Part shown: in pieces, positions 46,608 through 57,508 of the stretch
Layout of the letters: each line of letters opens with the position of its first letter
Numbering within the stretch: the stretch's first letter is position 1
Source: Candidatus Liminaster caballi
GTDB taxonomy: Bacteria > Bacteroidota > Bacteroidia > Bacteroidales > UBA3663
Assembly: GCA_018065085.1 (NCBI GenBank)
Contig: JAGHUA010000002.1
Span: forward strand, 61,724-125,723
DNA length: 64,000 nt
Reading direction: 5' to 3'
Translations under genes and position numbers: made by a program
The notes under the pieces: model-generated
What the model saw: the letters and a program-made list of their open reading frames with translations, nothing else
What the model was told of the DNA's origin: nothing
The model's database searches: none

Positions 46608-49259
46608 GTGAAAAAGCTGATATATTTCGCCCTGATGCTGTTCGCATTGTCGGCCTGCACCAAGCAGGAGACTGACGGCGGCTTTGTGACTGTCCGCGAC
46701 GGTCATTTCGAACTTAATGGCAAAGAGTACCGATACGTTGGTACGAATTTCTGGTATGGCGCCATCCTCGCTTCTGAGGGCCGAGGCGGCAACCGTGAAC
46801 GTCTTATTCGCGAACTCGATCTGATGCGCAGCAATGGCGTTGACAATGTGCGCGTGCTGATTGGTGGCGATGGTCGAGAGGGCATCCCAAGCCATATCTC
46901 TCCAAAACTACAGCTTGAGCCGGGAGTGTATAACGACACCATCCTTCTCGGTCTTGACTACCTTATGGCAGAACTTGAGAAGCGCGACATGAAGGCTGTC
47001 CTCTATTTCAACAACGCTTGGGAATGGAGCGGCGGTTATGGAGCCTATCTCGATTGGGTCGGCTTCGCGGGCGATGTCTATTCGAGCGATGACAAGGGCG
47101 AACCTGATGCTGAGGGTCGTCTGGTAAAGCATTTCGACCGTACACCAGTGCCAAGTCTTGAGGGCTGGTATGAATATATGCAGTATGTGGGCAATTTCGT
47201 GCTCAATGACTCGGCAAAGGCGCTTGCCGCCAACCATGTGAAGAACATGGTGACTCGTGTCAACACTGTCACGGGACGTCCATACACTGAGAGCAAGGCT
47301 ATCATGTCATGGGAGATTGCCAACGAGCCTCGCTGCTTTGTCAACGACTCACTGCATAAGGCTAAGTTCGTCGAGTGGATTGACCAGCAGTCTTCGCTCA
47401 TCAAGAGTCTTGACCCTAACCACCTTGTGACCACTGGCAGCGAAGGCCGCAACGGCTGTGAGGAGGACATGGATCTGTTTACAGCCATTCACACTCTTCC
47501 TAACATCGACTATGCGTGCATCCATATTTGGCCGAATAACTGGGGCTGGCTCGGTAAGTTCAACCAGAACTATGACTCTGATAAGACCATTGCTGAGGGT
47601 GCTCCTGATCCTATTGTCGATAATGTGGGCATTGCCTGCGAGAAGACTCTTGCCTATATTGACGAGGCATACAGTTATATGCAGCCAGCCGGACGTCCTG
47701 TGGTGCTTGAGGAGTTCGGTTATCCACGCGACCGATTCCTTTTCACTCCTGGTTCATCGACCAAGGGTCGTGATGCATATTATCGCTATGTGTTCGACAT
47801 CATCCGTCAGTCAGGCAAGATTGCAGGCTGTAACTTCTGGGGCTGGGGTGGCTATGCCAATGTGAAGAACGTCATCTGGCAACCTTACGATGACTATGTA
47901 TGCGATCCGGCACAGGAGGAGCAGGGTTTGAACTCTGTCTTTGCGTGTGACACTACTACCTTGGCAATGATCAAGGAGATGAACACACGTGTGACCTGCA
48001 CTCTCGAAACCAATGAACCTACATGGGTCTGGGAAGAGGGTCAGACCGTGAAATTGAAGGTGAATGTATGCAACAGCGGAACCGTGCCCATAAAGGTCGA
48101 TTCTGTATCTGTCATCGTTGCTCACGATACGGGCAAATCCGTACTGACTCATACATTCAACGGTCTGAACATGCTCAATCCTGGTGCTGATATCGATGTT
48201 CTTGATTTTGCTCAGGTTATTGCCAACACAGAGCTTGCTGATGGCAGCAAGTGCCTGGAGCCTGGTTTCTATCACATCTACGTGAAGGTGAACGGCAAGG
48301 ACATTGTCAATAATGTGACCGAAGTTTACGGCACTCAGATGAACATTGACCACTATGTCATCGGCGTTGCTCCTGAGAAGGTGATTTCAGCTCCTGATGC
48401 TCAGCCTGATTTCGCGCAGTTCTGGGATAAGGCACGTGCCGAACTTGCTGCCACACCGATGAAGCCTGTGGTGACCGAACTCAAGGATCGCGAAGGCGAG
48501 AAGCGTGCGTTCGTGGCTCAGGTGAGAGGCCTCAATGGCGATCTTGTGCAGATTGACTACACTGTGCCAAACCGCGAGGGCAAGTTCCCTATACATATCA
48601 TCAATATGGGCTATAGCAGCAAGCCTTGGCCGCTCGACCTTACTGACAACGGTTGGATCAATGTGATTGTGAGCAGTCGCGGACAAGGTCGCAATAACGA
48701 CACAAACCGTTTCGGCGACTGGGTGCGCTTCGGCCTCAGTTCTCCTGACACTTATTATTATCGCGGAGCGTATCTCGATTGCAGTCGAGCCATTGACTTC
48801 CTCTCGACATTGCCTCAGGCCGATACAGACAACATCTTCCTCGAAGGCGGCAGCCAGGGTGGAGCATATTCGATGGCTTGTGCAGCGCTCGATCATCGTG
48901 TGACGGCTGTGGCATGTTACATCACCTTCATGAGCGACTTCCCAGACTATTTCAAGATTGTCTCATGGCCATACAGCGCCATACATGAGGAGCAGCAGCG
49001 ACTTGGTATAAGCGATGAGGATCTGTACCGCACACTCTCGTATTTCGATATCAAGAATCTCGCATCGTGGATTGAGTGTCCTGTATATATGGCCATCGGC
49101 CTGCAGGATGTCACATGTCCGCCGCACACCAATTTCTCTGGATTCAATCTTGTCACCACTCCAAAGCAGTATCACATCTATCGCAATTACGGTCATCATG
49201 TCGATTACTCGCATTGGACTCCTACCATGATGGAATGGTATGAGAAATGGAAAAAATGA
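46608..49259 (+). CDS. Bifunctional GH5 mannanase-like / CE7 acetyl xylan esterase-like lipoprotein
   Basis: GH5: SWEIANEPRC, VVLEEFGYPRD. CE7: FLEGGSQGGAYS, GLQDVTCPPHT, YGHHVDYSH. Confidence 0.88.
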   Translation: MKKLIYFALMLFALSACTKQETDGGFVTVRDGHFELNGKEYRYVGTNFWYGAILASEGRGGNRERLIRELDLMRSNGVDNVRVLIGGDGREGIPSHISPKLQLEPGVYNDTILLGLDYLMAELEKRDMKAVLYFNNAWEWSGGYGAYLDWVGFAGDVYSSDDKGEPDAEGRLVKHFDRTPVPSLEGWYEYMQYVGNFVLNDSAKALAANHVKNMVTRVNTVTGRPYTESKAIMSWEIANEPRCFVNDSLHKAKFVEWIDQQSSLIKSLDPNHLVTTGSEGRNGCEEDMDLFTAIHTLPNIDYACIHIWPNNWGWLGKFNQNYDSDKTIAEGAPDPIVDNVGIACEKTLAYIDEAYSYMQPAGRPVVLEEFGYPRDRFLFTPGSSTKGRDAYYRYVFDIIRQSGKIAGCNFWGWGGYANVKNVIWQPYDDYVCDPAQEEQGLNSVFACDTTTLAMIKEMNTRVTCTLETNEPTWVWEEGQTVKLKVNVCNSGTVPIKVDSVSVIVAHDTGKSVLTHTFNGLNMLNPGADIDVLDFAQVIANTELADGSKCLEPGFYHIYVKVNGKDIVNNVTEVYGTQMNIDHYVIGVAPEKVISAPDAQPDFAQFWDKARAELAATPMKPVVTELKDREGEKRAFVAQVRGLNGDLVQIDYTVPNREGKFPIHIINMGYSSKPWPLDLTDNGWINVIVSSRGQGRNNDTNRFGDWVRFGLSSPDTYYYRGAYLDCSRAIDFLSTLPQADTDNIFLEGGSQGGAYSMACAALDHRVTAVACYITFMSDFPDYFKIVSWPYSAIHEEQQRLGISDEDLYRTLSYFDIKNLASWIECPVYMAIGLQDVTCPPHTNFSGFNLVTTPKQYHIYRNYGHHVDYSHWTPTMMEWYEKWKK

Positions 49260-49328
49260 TGCGCGATTGTCCATGTTTGGCAAACAACAGAATATCATTA
49301 ATATTTATACATACACATACATTAAACT

Positions 49329-51818
49329 ATGAATCAGGAATTCGGACATTACGATGACGCTGCTCGCGAGTACGTCATCACTAATCCTGCCACTCCGTTC
49401 CCTTGGATCAACTATCTCGGCAACGAGGATTTCTTCGGTTTGATCTCGAACACAGCCGGTGGCTATGACTTCTATAAGGACGCAAAGTTCCGTCGTATCA
49501 CACGCTATCGTTACAATGGTGTGCCGATGGACAATGGCGGTCGCTATTTCTATATCAACGATAACGGTACGGTCTGGAACCCAGGCTGGAAGCCTTGCAA
49601 GACTCCGCTCGACATGTACGAGTGCCGTCACGGTATGAACTACACACGCATCACCGGTAGCAAGAACGGCATCAAGGCAAGCGTCCTTTTCTTCGTTCCT
49701 CTTAAGACCTGGGCCGAGGTTCAGAAGGTCACTCTCACCAACGAAACCAGCGAGACAAAGACCATCAAGCTCTTCTCTCTCGCAGAGTGGTGTCTCTGGA
49801 ATGCTGCCACAGATATGGAGAACTTCCAGCGCAACTGGTCAACGGGCGAGGTGGAAATCGACGGTTCGGTAATCTATCACAAGACTGAGTACAAGGAGCG
49901 TCGTAACCACTATGCTTACTATGCTGTGTCGAACGCCAAGATCGACGGTTATGACACCGACCGCGAGTCGTTCATCGGTCTCTACAACGAGTTTGCCGAT
50001 CCTCAGTGCGTCCTCGCTGGCAAGTCTTCAAACTCGCTTGCTCACGGTTGGTCGCCAATCGCATCGCACTATATCGAGGTAACTCTCAAGCCGGGCGAAA
50101 GCAAGGATTATATCTTCGTGCTCGGTTATGTCGAGAACGAGCAGGACGAGAAGTTCTGCAAGGAGGATCTTGCCCGCAAGCAGTCAGGCGAACTCATCAC
50201 ATCGCAGGATTCTGACGTAACGTTTGTCAATAAGACCAAAGCCAAGGCAACCATCGAGCGTTTCTCGACAGTTGAGGCTGTTGATGCTGCCTTCCGCGAA
50301 CTTGCTCTCATGTGGGATCAGCTTCTCGACAAGTATGTTGTCAAGTCATCTGACGAGAAACTCAACCGTATGGTCAATATCTGGAGCCAGTATCAGTGCA
50401 TGATTACGTTCAACTTCTCTCGTTCGGCTTCGTTCTTCGAGAGTGGAGTAGGTCGTGGCATGGGCTTCCGCGATTCAAATCAGGACCTCGTAGGCTTTGT
50501 TCATCAGGTGCCAAGCCGTGCCCGCGAACGTATCATCGACATCGCTTCGACACAGTTCCCTGACGGTGGTTGCTATCATCAGTATCAGCCTCTCACCAAG
50601 CATGGCAACAATGACATCTGTGGCTGTTTCAACGACGATCCATGCTGGCTCATCTTCGGTACGGTTGCCTACATCAAGGAGACTGGCGACTTCTCAATCC
50701 TCGATGAACCTGTACCTTTCGACAATAAACCGGGTTCGGAGGTTTCGCTTTTCGAGCATCTCAAGATTTCGTTCAACCACGTTGTTGACAACCTCGGTCC
50801 TCACATGCTGCCGCTCATCGGTCGTGCCGACTGGAACGACTGCCTCAACCTTAACTGCTTCTCATGGGATCCAAACGAGTCATTCCAGACAACTGAGAAC
50901 AACTCTGTCGGCTCTAAGGCTGAGTCATTGATGATTGCAGGTCTCTTTGTTGTGACCGGCAAGGATTATGTCGAGCTCTGCCGTCAGATTGGCAAGAACG
51001 AGGAGGCTGACCGCGCCCAGAAGTGTATCGATTCGATGGTTGAGGCTGTCAAGAAGCATGGCTGGGACGGCGAGTGGTATCTCCGTGCTTACGACTTCTA
51101 TGGCAATAAGATCGGCTCGAACGAGTGCGAGGAAGGCAAGATCTTCATCGAGTCGCAGGGCTTCTGCACAATGGCGGGCATCGGTCTTGAGGATGGCATG
51201 GTCGATAAGGCCATTGACTCATGCAAGAAATACCTTGACTGCGAGCATGGCATGGTTTTGAACAATCCTGCCTACACCACATATCATGTCGAGATGGGCG
51301 AGATTTCGTCATATCCTGCCGGATACAAGGAGAATGCAGGTATCTTCTGCCACAACAATCCTTGGATGATCATAGGCGAGACAGTTGCGGGCCGTGGCAA
51401 CGATGCTTGGGAACTGTTCCGCAAGATCTGTCCTATGTATATTAAGGATCAGCAGCTCCACAAGGTTGAGCCATACGTCAACTGTCAGATGGTGGCAGGC
51501 AAGGACGCTGCCAAGCCGGGCGAGGGCAAGAACTCATGGCTCACAGGTACTGCCGCATGGATGTGGTACACTGTCAGCCAGTTCCTTCTTGGTGTCAAGC
51601 CTACGTACGATGGCATCAAGGTAGATCCATGTCTCCCTGCCGACATCCGCGAGTATAGCGTGAAGCGCGTGCTCCGTGGCGTTGAGTACAACATCACCGT
51701 CAAGAATCCAAATGGCGTGCAGAAGGGCGTCAAGAGTGTCATCGTCGATGGTCAGCCAATTGAGGGCAACATCGTGAAGGCTACTCCAGGCAAGCACACT
51801 GTCGAGGTTATCATGTGA
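49329..51818 (+). CDS. GH94 cellobiose/cellodextrin phosphorylase-like
   Basis: [80 protein letters not shown]. Confidence 0.93.
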   Translation: MNQEFGHYDDAAREYVITNPATPFPWINYLGNEDFFGLISNTAGGYDFYKDAKFRRITRYRYNGVPMDNGGRYFYINDNGTVWNPGWKPCKTPLDMYECRHGMNYTRITGSKNGIKASVLFFVPLKTWAEVQKVTLTNETSETKTIKLFSLAEWCLWNAATDMENFQRNWSTGEVEIDGSVIYHKTEYKERRNHYAYYAVSNAKIDGYDTDRESFIGLYNEFADPQCVLAGKSSNSLAHGWSPIASHYIEVTLKPGESKDYIFVLGYVENEQDEKFCKEDLARKQSGELITSQDSDVTFVNKTKAKATIERFSTVEAVDAAFRELALMWDQLLDKYVVKSSDEKLNRMVNIWSQYQCMITFNFSRSASFFESGVGRGMGFRDSNQDLVGFVHQVPSRARERIIDIASTQFPDGGCYHQYQPLTKHGNNDICGCFNDDPCWLIFGTVAYIKETGDFSILDEPVPFDNKPGSEVSLFEHLKISFNHVVDNLGPHMLPLIGRADWNDCLNLNCFSWDPNESFQTTENNSVGSKAESLMIAGLFVVTGKDYVELCRQIGKNEEADRAQKCIDSMVEAVKKHGWDGEWYLRAYDFYGNKIGSNECEEGKIFIESQGFCTMAGIGLEDGMVDKAIDSCKKYLDCEHGMVLNNPAYTTYHVEMGEISSYPAGYKENAGIFCHNNPWMIIGETVAGRGNDAWELFRKICPMYIKDQQLHKVEPYVNCQMVAGKDAAKPGEGKNSWLTGTAAWMWYTVSQFLLGVKPTYDGIKVDPCLPADIREYSVKRVLRGVEYNITVKNPNGVQKGVKSVIVDGQPIEGNIVKATPGKHTVEVIM

Positions 51819-51841
51819 TAGGCTCAAAACTCTGACAATAA

Positions 51842-51881
51842 CTTAGGCGGGCTGCCCAGATGGGCGACCCGCCTAAGTTTT
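51842..51881 (+). terminator. Strong intrinsic terminator after the GH94 gene
   Basis: CTTAGGCGGG ct GCCC agat GGGC ga CCCGCCTAAG TTTT. Confidence 0.92.
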
Positions 51882-51963
51882 ATTGGCCTAATTGGTCTTA
51901 TTGGCCTAATTGGTCTAATTGGTCTAATTAGCCTAATTGGTCTAATTGGTCCTATTGGCCTTA
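51882..51963. repeat. Short tandem repeat, about 9-bp unit (TTGGTCTAA / TTGGCCTAA)
   Basis: ttggcctaattggtcttattggcctaattggtctaattggtctaattagcctaattggtctaattggtcc, about 9 units, abutting the GH43 stop. Confidence 0.9.
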
Positions 51964-53718
51964 TTTGCCCTTAAATCTTATCCAGTCGATGTCGAGCATT
52001 GCGCCGTCGTTCTTGACGGTTGGGCGCGAATTGAAGAAACCGAGCTTGGCGCCGATCCATTTGCCCTCCTTCACTTCGAACGGTTCGCCCACGTCGTGGA
52101 ACTTCTTTCCGTCGATGCTGTATGACAGCTGGGCGTACGAATGGATGCCGTTGCCGATGCCTTTGCTCCATACCTTTGCGCGTACGTATATATAAGGTGT
52201 GGCAGAACGTGGCTGCGGAATGTCATCGACGGCATACTGTACGGTGGCAGGCTGAGTCATTGGAGCAAAGTCGAGGGCAATCTCGCTGTGGATGGTTTCC
52301 TGCTTGCCTTTCATTGCGTCGCGGCAGGTGACGTGGCGCAGCACCACGCCGTCATTCGTGCTCACAAATTTTAGGGCAGCATAGTCCATGCCCTTGATGA
52401 TAAAACCAGCTTCCTCGCCCTTTGGCTTATAGTCAGGGTTTGGGATGAAGCGCAGGCGTGATGTGACTGTGAAATTCTCAGTAGGGAACTTCTGCAACAG
52501 GGCGTTCTGAATGTCTGAGAGGTTGTGGAAGTCTTCTGGTTGCTGTACACCATAGAGACGCAGACGCGAATTTGCAGCATCGCAGAAATACCAATAGTGG
52601 CTCCATGGTCCTTCAAACTGCCATTGCAAACCGAGTTCCGTTGAGTCGAACTCATCGTCCTCCGATGGCTGGAAACTGCCCGATGATGGGAGATTCGGTT
52701 TCTTCCATTTAGCTACGGGATCGCCGCAACCGTCACCGTCCTTGTCTTCACCGATGACGAGCCAGTCATTTACCCATCGGGCAGGCTGGAGGTGAACCAC
52801 GCGTCCGTAAGCATGCTTATCCTGGAAGTGGATAAACCAATCTTCTCCGTTCTGGGTGTCAATCCATGCGCCCTGATGAGGACCGTTGACAGCCGACTTG
52901 CCCTGAGCCATGCCCACATATTCTTCGTATGGTCCGAAAGGCGAACGGCTGCGGAGTTCTGTCTGCCAACCGTATTTCACGCCGCCGGCAGGACTCATTA
53001 TATAATAATATCCGTTGCGCTTATAGAATTTCGTACCTTCGATGGTAGGCTGTTCCTCATGTCCGTCATAGACGATGCGCGATGGACCTGTGACGTGAGT
53101 GCCGTCGGCCGACATCGGAGCAACGAAAAGCACAGATTTCACTCCGGCACGCGAACCTGCACATCCATGTGAGAGATATGCCTTGCCGTCGTCGTCCCAA
53201 AGCGGACAGCAGTCTATCAGTCCCTTGCCGCGCTTCACCCATACGATTGGCTCCCATGTGCCGGCAGGATCCTGCGTCTTGGTCATGAACAGACCTTGGT
53301 CCGGATCGCCGCAATAGATATAGAACCATCCGTCGTGATAGCGTATCGAAGGCGCCCACACATAGTTGCCATGCTGGATGCGCTTGTGCCAGTCGATGTC
53401 CGATCCTGCATATTCTGGCAGGACAGGGTAGTCGTCATCCAGCGCATGTCCGATAATCTCCCAGTTGACGAGGTCGGTGCTGTGCAGAATCTGAAGGCCT
53501 GGGAAACAGGCAAAACTCGACGATGTCATATAATAATCGTTGCCCACGCGACAAACATCAGGGTCTGAGTAGTCGGCGTCGATGATTGGGTTGCGGTACA
53601 TGCCTCCTGAGAGGTTCGGATCCCATGTGTGCGATTGGCTCTGTGCATTGGCAGACGACAGTGTGGCAGCAATGGTCAGCAGGCAGACGACAGGACGTAA
53701 AAGACGGGTCATGGTCAT
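51961..53718 (-). CDS. GH43 beta-xylosidase/arabinofuranosidase-like with C-terminal beta-sandwich
   Basis: Signal peptide; MYRNPIIDADYSDPDVCRVGNDYYMTSSSFACFPGLQILHSTDLVNWEIIG; IEGTKFYKRNGYYYIMSPAGG. Confidence 0.92.
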   Translation of the reverse strand: MTMTRLLRPVVCLLTIAATLSSANAQSQSHTWDPNLSGGMYRNPIIDADYSDPDVCRVGNDYYMTSSSFACFPGLQILHSTDLVNWEIIGHALDDDYPVLPEYAGSDIDWHKRIQHGNYVWAPSIRYHDGWFYIYCGDPDQGLFMTKTQDPAGTWEPIVWVKRGKGLIDCCPLWDDDGKAYLSHGCAGSRAGVKSVLFVAPMSADGTHVTGPSRIVYDGHEEQPTIEGTKFYKRNGYYYIMSPAGGVKYGWQTELRSRSPFGPYEEYVGMAQGKSAVNGPHQGAWIDTQNGEDWFIHFQDKHAYGRVVHLQPARWVNDWLVIGEDKDGDGCGDPVAKWKKPNLPSSGSFQPSEDDEFDSTELGLQWQFEGPWSHYWYFCDAANSRLRLYGVQQPEDFHNLSDIQNALLQKFPTENFTVTSRLRFIPNPDYKPKGEEAGFIIKGMDYAALKFVSTNDGVVLRHVTCRDAMKGKQETIHSEIALDFAPMTQPATVQYAVDDIPQPRSATPYIYVRAKVWSKGIGNGIHSYAQLSYSIDGKKFHDVGEPFEVKEGKWIGAKLGFFNSRPTVKNDGAMLDIDWIRFKGK

Positions 53719-53910
53719 AGGTCAGTGTGTGTGAATGAGTGATTTGGTGCGCAAATATAATCAATTATGGCAAAATAAACAAGAAAAACGTCCAAAAAGT
53801 TGTCTGTTATCTAAAAATAATGTACTTTTGCGCATTCTAAGACCATAAAACAAAAGACAAAAACATCAAAGTCAAGGGCATTCATATCAAATACTAAGAC
53901 ATAAACAAAG

Positions 53911-55293
53911 ATGGCAAAGCAAAAGACAGCATATTTTTGCAGTTCGTGCGGATGTGAGGAACCTAAGTGGTTCGGTCGATGTCCGTCGTGTGGTGAGTGG
54001 GGGACATGTGTCGAGGAAACCGTGGCCGTGAAACCGTCATCCAAAGGCGGCAGGGTTCATTCGGGAGCATTGTCATTGCCCGGACAGAAAGAGAAGCCGC
54101 AGTTGCTACGCGACATAGAGGCAACCGAAGAGAAGCGCATTGATATGTGCGATCCTGAGCTCAACCGAGTGCTGGGCGGCGGTTTGGTGCCTGGCTCGAT
54201 GGTGTTGCTGGGCGGCGATCCCGGCATTGGCAAATCCACCCTTCTCCTGCAAACCATCATGAACGTGCGCGACCATAAGGTGCTCTACGTCAGTGGCGAG
54301 GAGAGCGCCTATCAGCTGAAACTGCGAGCCACGCGTCTTGGCGGCGAGAATGAGAATGTCTATGTGGTGTGCGAAACCAACCTTGACGAGGTTTTTGTCC
54401 ATACTGCCAATATCCAGCCCGACATCCTCATCGTCGATAGTATCCAGACGATTGCCACCGACGATCTCGAATCGAGTGCCGGTTCTGTCGGCCAGGTCAG
54501 GGAGTGTGCCGCACGCCTGTTGAAGTTTGCCAAGGAGAGCGGAACGCCTGTCATTCTTGTTGGTCACATCACCAAGGAGGGTTCGCTGGCCGGACCAAAG
54601 GTGCTCGAACATATTGTCGATACCGTGCTCCAGTTTGAGGGCGATCAGCATTACATGTACCGTATCCTCCGTGCTATCAAGAACCGATTCGGCTCGACCA
54701 GCGAACTCGGCATCTATGAGATGCTTGGCACAGGATTGCGCCAGGTGACCAACCCGAGCGAACTGCTCCTGTCGGGACGTCACGATGACCTTTGCGGAGT
54801 GGCGATAGCTGCTGCCATCGAGGGCGTGCGTCCTTTCCTTATCGAGACACAGGCTCTCGTGTCGTCGTCAGCCTATGCCACACCGATGCGCAGCACCACC
54901 GGCTTCGACAGCCGCCGTCTGAACATGCTTCTGGCTGTGCTCGAAAAGAAGGTTGGCTTCAAGTTGGTGCAGAAGGACGTCTTCCTCAACATTGCAGGTG
55001 GCTTGCGTGTGTCTGATCCTGCCATGGATCTCGCCGTCATCTCGTCCATCATGTCGAGCAATCTCAACCTTCCAATTCCCGGCGATACGTGCATGACGGG
55101 TGAGGTTGGACTCTCGGGCGAGATACGTCCGGTGTCGCGTCTCGAACAGCGAGTACTCGAAGCCGAGAAGCTTGGCTTCCGTCGTATCCTTATTCCTGAC
55201 TACAGTTTGAAGAGCATCGATTGCAGCAAACTCTCCATCGAGGTGTGTGCGGTCAAGAGGGTTGACGAGGCCTTCCGTCTGTTGTTCAGATGA
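53911..55293 (+). CDS. radA: DNA repair protein RadA/Sms
   Basis: FCSSCGCEEPKWFGRCPSCGEWGT zinc finger; GGDPGIGKSTLLLQ; LKNRFGST-like IKNRFGST. Confidence 0.96.
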   Translation: MAKQKTAYFCSSCGCEEPKWFGRCPSCGEWGTCVEETVAVKPSSKGGRVHSGALSLPGQKEKPQLLRDIEATEEKRIDMCDPELNRVLGGGLVPGSMVLLGGDPGIGKSTLLLQTIMNVRDHKVLYVSGEESAYQLKLRATRLGGENENVYVVCETNLDEVFVHTANIQPDILIVDSIQTIATDDLESSAGSVGQVRECAARLLKFAKESGTPVILVGHITKEGSLAGPKVLEHIVDTVLQFEGDQHYMYRILRAIKNRFGSTSELGIYEMLGTGLRQVTNPSELLLSGRHDDLCGVAIAAAIEGVRPFLIETQALVSSSAYATPMRSTTGFDSRRLNMLLAVLEKKVGFKLVQKDVFLNIAGGLRVSDPAMDLAVISSIMSSNLNLPIPGDTCMTGEVGLSGEIRPVSRLEQRVLEAEKLGFRRILIPDYSLKSIDCSKLSIEVCAVKRVDEAFRLLFR

Positions 55294-55408
55294 CAAAACT
55301 AGCTGTTGGTCTTGTCAAAATCGCACGAAATGAGATTTTTGACCGATGAAAATGCAAATTTTTTCAATTAAAATTCACTTTGCACTATAAACCGACTATC
55401 TTTGCACC

Positions 55409-56716
55409 ATGACATTAAACAGAATTGAAATAAACAAGATACTGAAGCTCCTCCACGATGAGGTCGTGCCTTCAGTTGGTTGCACCGAGCCGATGGCCGT
55501 GGCTCTGGCTGTAGCGAAGTGCCGCGAATTGCTTCAATGCACTCCTGAACATGTGTCGGCCAAACTCAGCGGCAACATCATCAAGAACGCCATGGGTGTC
55601 GGCATTCCAGGTTCGGACGGCATGGTGGGTCTTCCGGCTGCCATTGCTCTCGGCGCAGTGGCTGGCAAGGCTGAACTCAACCTTGAGGTGTTGCGCGATG
55701 TGCAGCCTTCAGATCTGGAGTTGGCCAAGACATTCATCGAGGAGCGCCGTTTCGATATCCGTCAGGCTCGCAATACGTTCGAGATCCTCTACATCGATAT
55801 CGAGGCTGAGGCAGCCGGTCACCGTGCCAAGGTGATCATTGCCAAGGAGCACACACATTACATCTACCTCAAGCTCGACGATCAGACCATCGTTGACGAG
55901 CGTCACACGCTTGCCAAGGAGCATGACCGCAACCATGAGTCATGGCTCAACATGCAGAAGGTCTATGACTTCGCGATGCAGGTGCCGCTCGAACAGATTT
56001 CCTTCCTTCTCGACGGTGCCCGAATGAACAAGAACGTGGCTCAGATGGCTTTCGAGGGCAACTACGGACTTAACCTTGGCAAGATGTTGCGTAAGGGTGT
56101 GTTCGAGGAACGAATGGTGGGTCATAGCACAATGCCGCGCCTTGTCTGCTACACCTGTGCAGCCTGTGATGTGAGAATGAGCGGTGCCCGAGTGCCCGTG
56201 ATGAGCAATTCCGGAAGCGGCAATCAGGGCATTGCATGTTCGATGCCTGTGCTTGTGTTTGCCGAGGATGTCCAGGCTTCCGAAGCCAAGCTGATACGCG
56301 CTCTTGCGTTGAGCAACCTGACCGTCATCTACATTAAGCAGCTTCTCGGACGTCTTTCGGCTCATTGCGGTTGCGTTGTGGCTGCCACAGGTAGCGCATG
56401 TGGCATCACATACCTCATGGATGGCGATTTCGATGCAATCTGTGCAGCCATCAAGAACCAGATTGCTTCGCTCACCGGCATGTTGTGCGACGGTGCCAAG
56501 CCAAGCTGTACGCTCAAGCTCAGTTCGGCTGTCAGCAGTGCATTCCAGGCTGCCATGATGGCCATGGAGGGCATCTGTGTGGCTTCGACCGACGGTATTA
56601 TCGAGGAGGATATTGACCGCAGTATCGACAATCTCGCCGGCATCGGCCGTGATGCGATGATCGAGGTCGATAATATGATTCTGAACATAATGACTGAGAA
56701 GGGCGAACAACGATGA
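55409..56716 (+). CDS. UPF0597/L-cysteine desulfidase family (YhaM-like)
   Basis: HDEVVPSVGCTEPMAVALA; MSNSGSGNQGIACSMPV; LTGMLCDGAKPSCTLKLSSA. Confidence 0.9.
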   Translation: MTLNRIEINKILKLLHDEVVPSVGCTEPMAVALAVAKCRELLQCTPEHVSAKLSGNIIKNAMGVGIPGSDGMVGLPAAIALGAVAGKAELNLEVLRDVQPSDLELAKTFIEERRFDIRQARNTFEILYIDIEAEAAGHRAKVIIAKEHTHYIYLKLDDQTIVDERHTLAKEHDRNHESWLNMQKVYDFAMQVPLEQISFLLDGARMNKNVAQMAFEGNYGLNLGKMLRKGVFEERMVGHSTMPRLVCYTCAACDVRMSGARVPVMSNSGSGNQGIACSMPVLVFAEDVQASEAKLIRALALSNLTVIYIKQLLGRLSAHCGCVVAATGSACGITYLMDGDFDAICAAIKNQIASLTGMLCDGAKPSCTLKLSSAVSSAFQAAMMAMEGICVASTDGIIEEDIDRSIDNLAGIGRDAMIEVDNMILNIMTEKGEQR

Positions 56717-57405
56717 GCATGTATGACAAGATGTTGCAGCTGCCCATCTTCATGGGCTTGAGCAATAATCAGCTGACCGCCATCATCGAGAAAATCCCGT
56801 TCAGTTTCGAGCGTTTCAATGCCGGCGATGTGATCCTTGAGGCGGGTCGTCAGTGCGACAGCGTGACCTTTATCCTCAATGGCGACGTTCGTCTCGTCAC
56901 GCCCACGTTTGCCGGACGCATGTTCATAGCTCAGGATTTCTCCGGACCTCACACCATGCCGTTCTACTATATGTTCGGCGCCGAGACACGCCATTTCAGC
57001 GAACTCCGGGCTGTCACTCAGGCTGGTGTGATGCAGGTCGAGAAGATGCGGTTCATGGAGATGCTCCAGCTCAACGATATCATGTTGCTCAATGTGATGA
57101 ACATGCTGTCAACCCATGCCCAGAAACAACATCTTGCCATGGACTTCTCTGGCGAGAGCGATCCCGTGCTCCGTCTGTCGTCATGGATGCTCGCCTTTAC
57201 CGACCGAACTGCCACCAACATACTCATCGAGGCACGCGAACCCGACTGGTGCGACATGCTTCAGCTTTCGCCTTCTGACTTCTGGCGATGTGTGTCGATG
57301 CTTGAGAACCGAGGGTGTCTTGAGGTGTCGGAAGGAAAGCTTAAATTGACAGATAGATATGCCTTGCGGCGCTTCGTTGGCGAGAAATCGGGTCAGAGAA
57401 ACTAA
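56713..57405 (+). CDS. Crp/Fnr family transcriptional regulator
   Basis: cNMP-binding-like N-terminus (FNAGDVILEAGRQCDSVTFILNGDVRLV) and a divergent wHTH; ATGA overlap with the upstream gene. Confidence 0.83.
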   Translation: MSMYDKMLQLPIFMGLSNNQLTAIIEKIPFSFERFNAGDVILEAGRQCDSVTFILNGDVRLVTPTFAGRMFIAQDFSGPHTMPFYYMFGAETRHFSELRAVTQAGVMQVEKMRFMEMLQLNDIMLLNVMNMLSTHAQKQHLAMDFSGESDPVLRLSSWMLAFTDRTATNILIEAREPDWCDMLQLSPSDFWRCVSMLENRGCLEVSEGKLKLTDRYALRRFVGEKSGQRN

Positions 57406-57508
57406 ATTTTCGAAAAAATGCTTTGCAGTGTCGATAATATTTATTATTTTCGCCGCTGCAAAATTGTTTTTAAATATAGAAAAAATTAAATAAAAAAATA
57501 TAATCATT

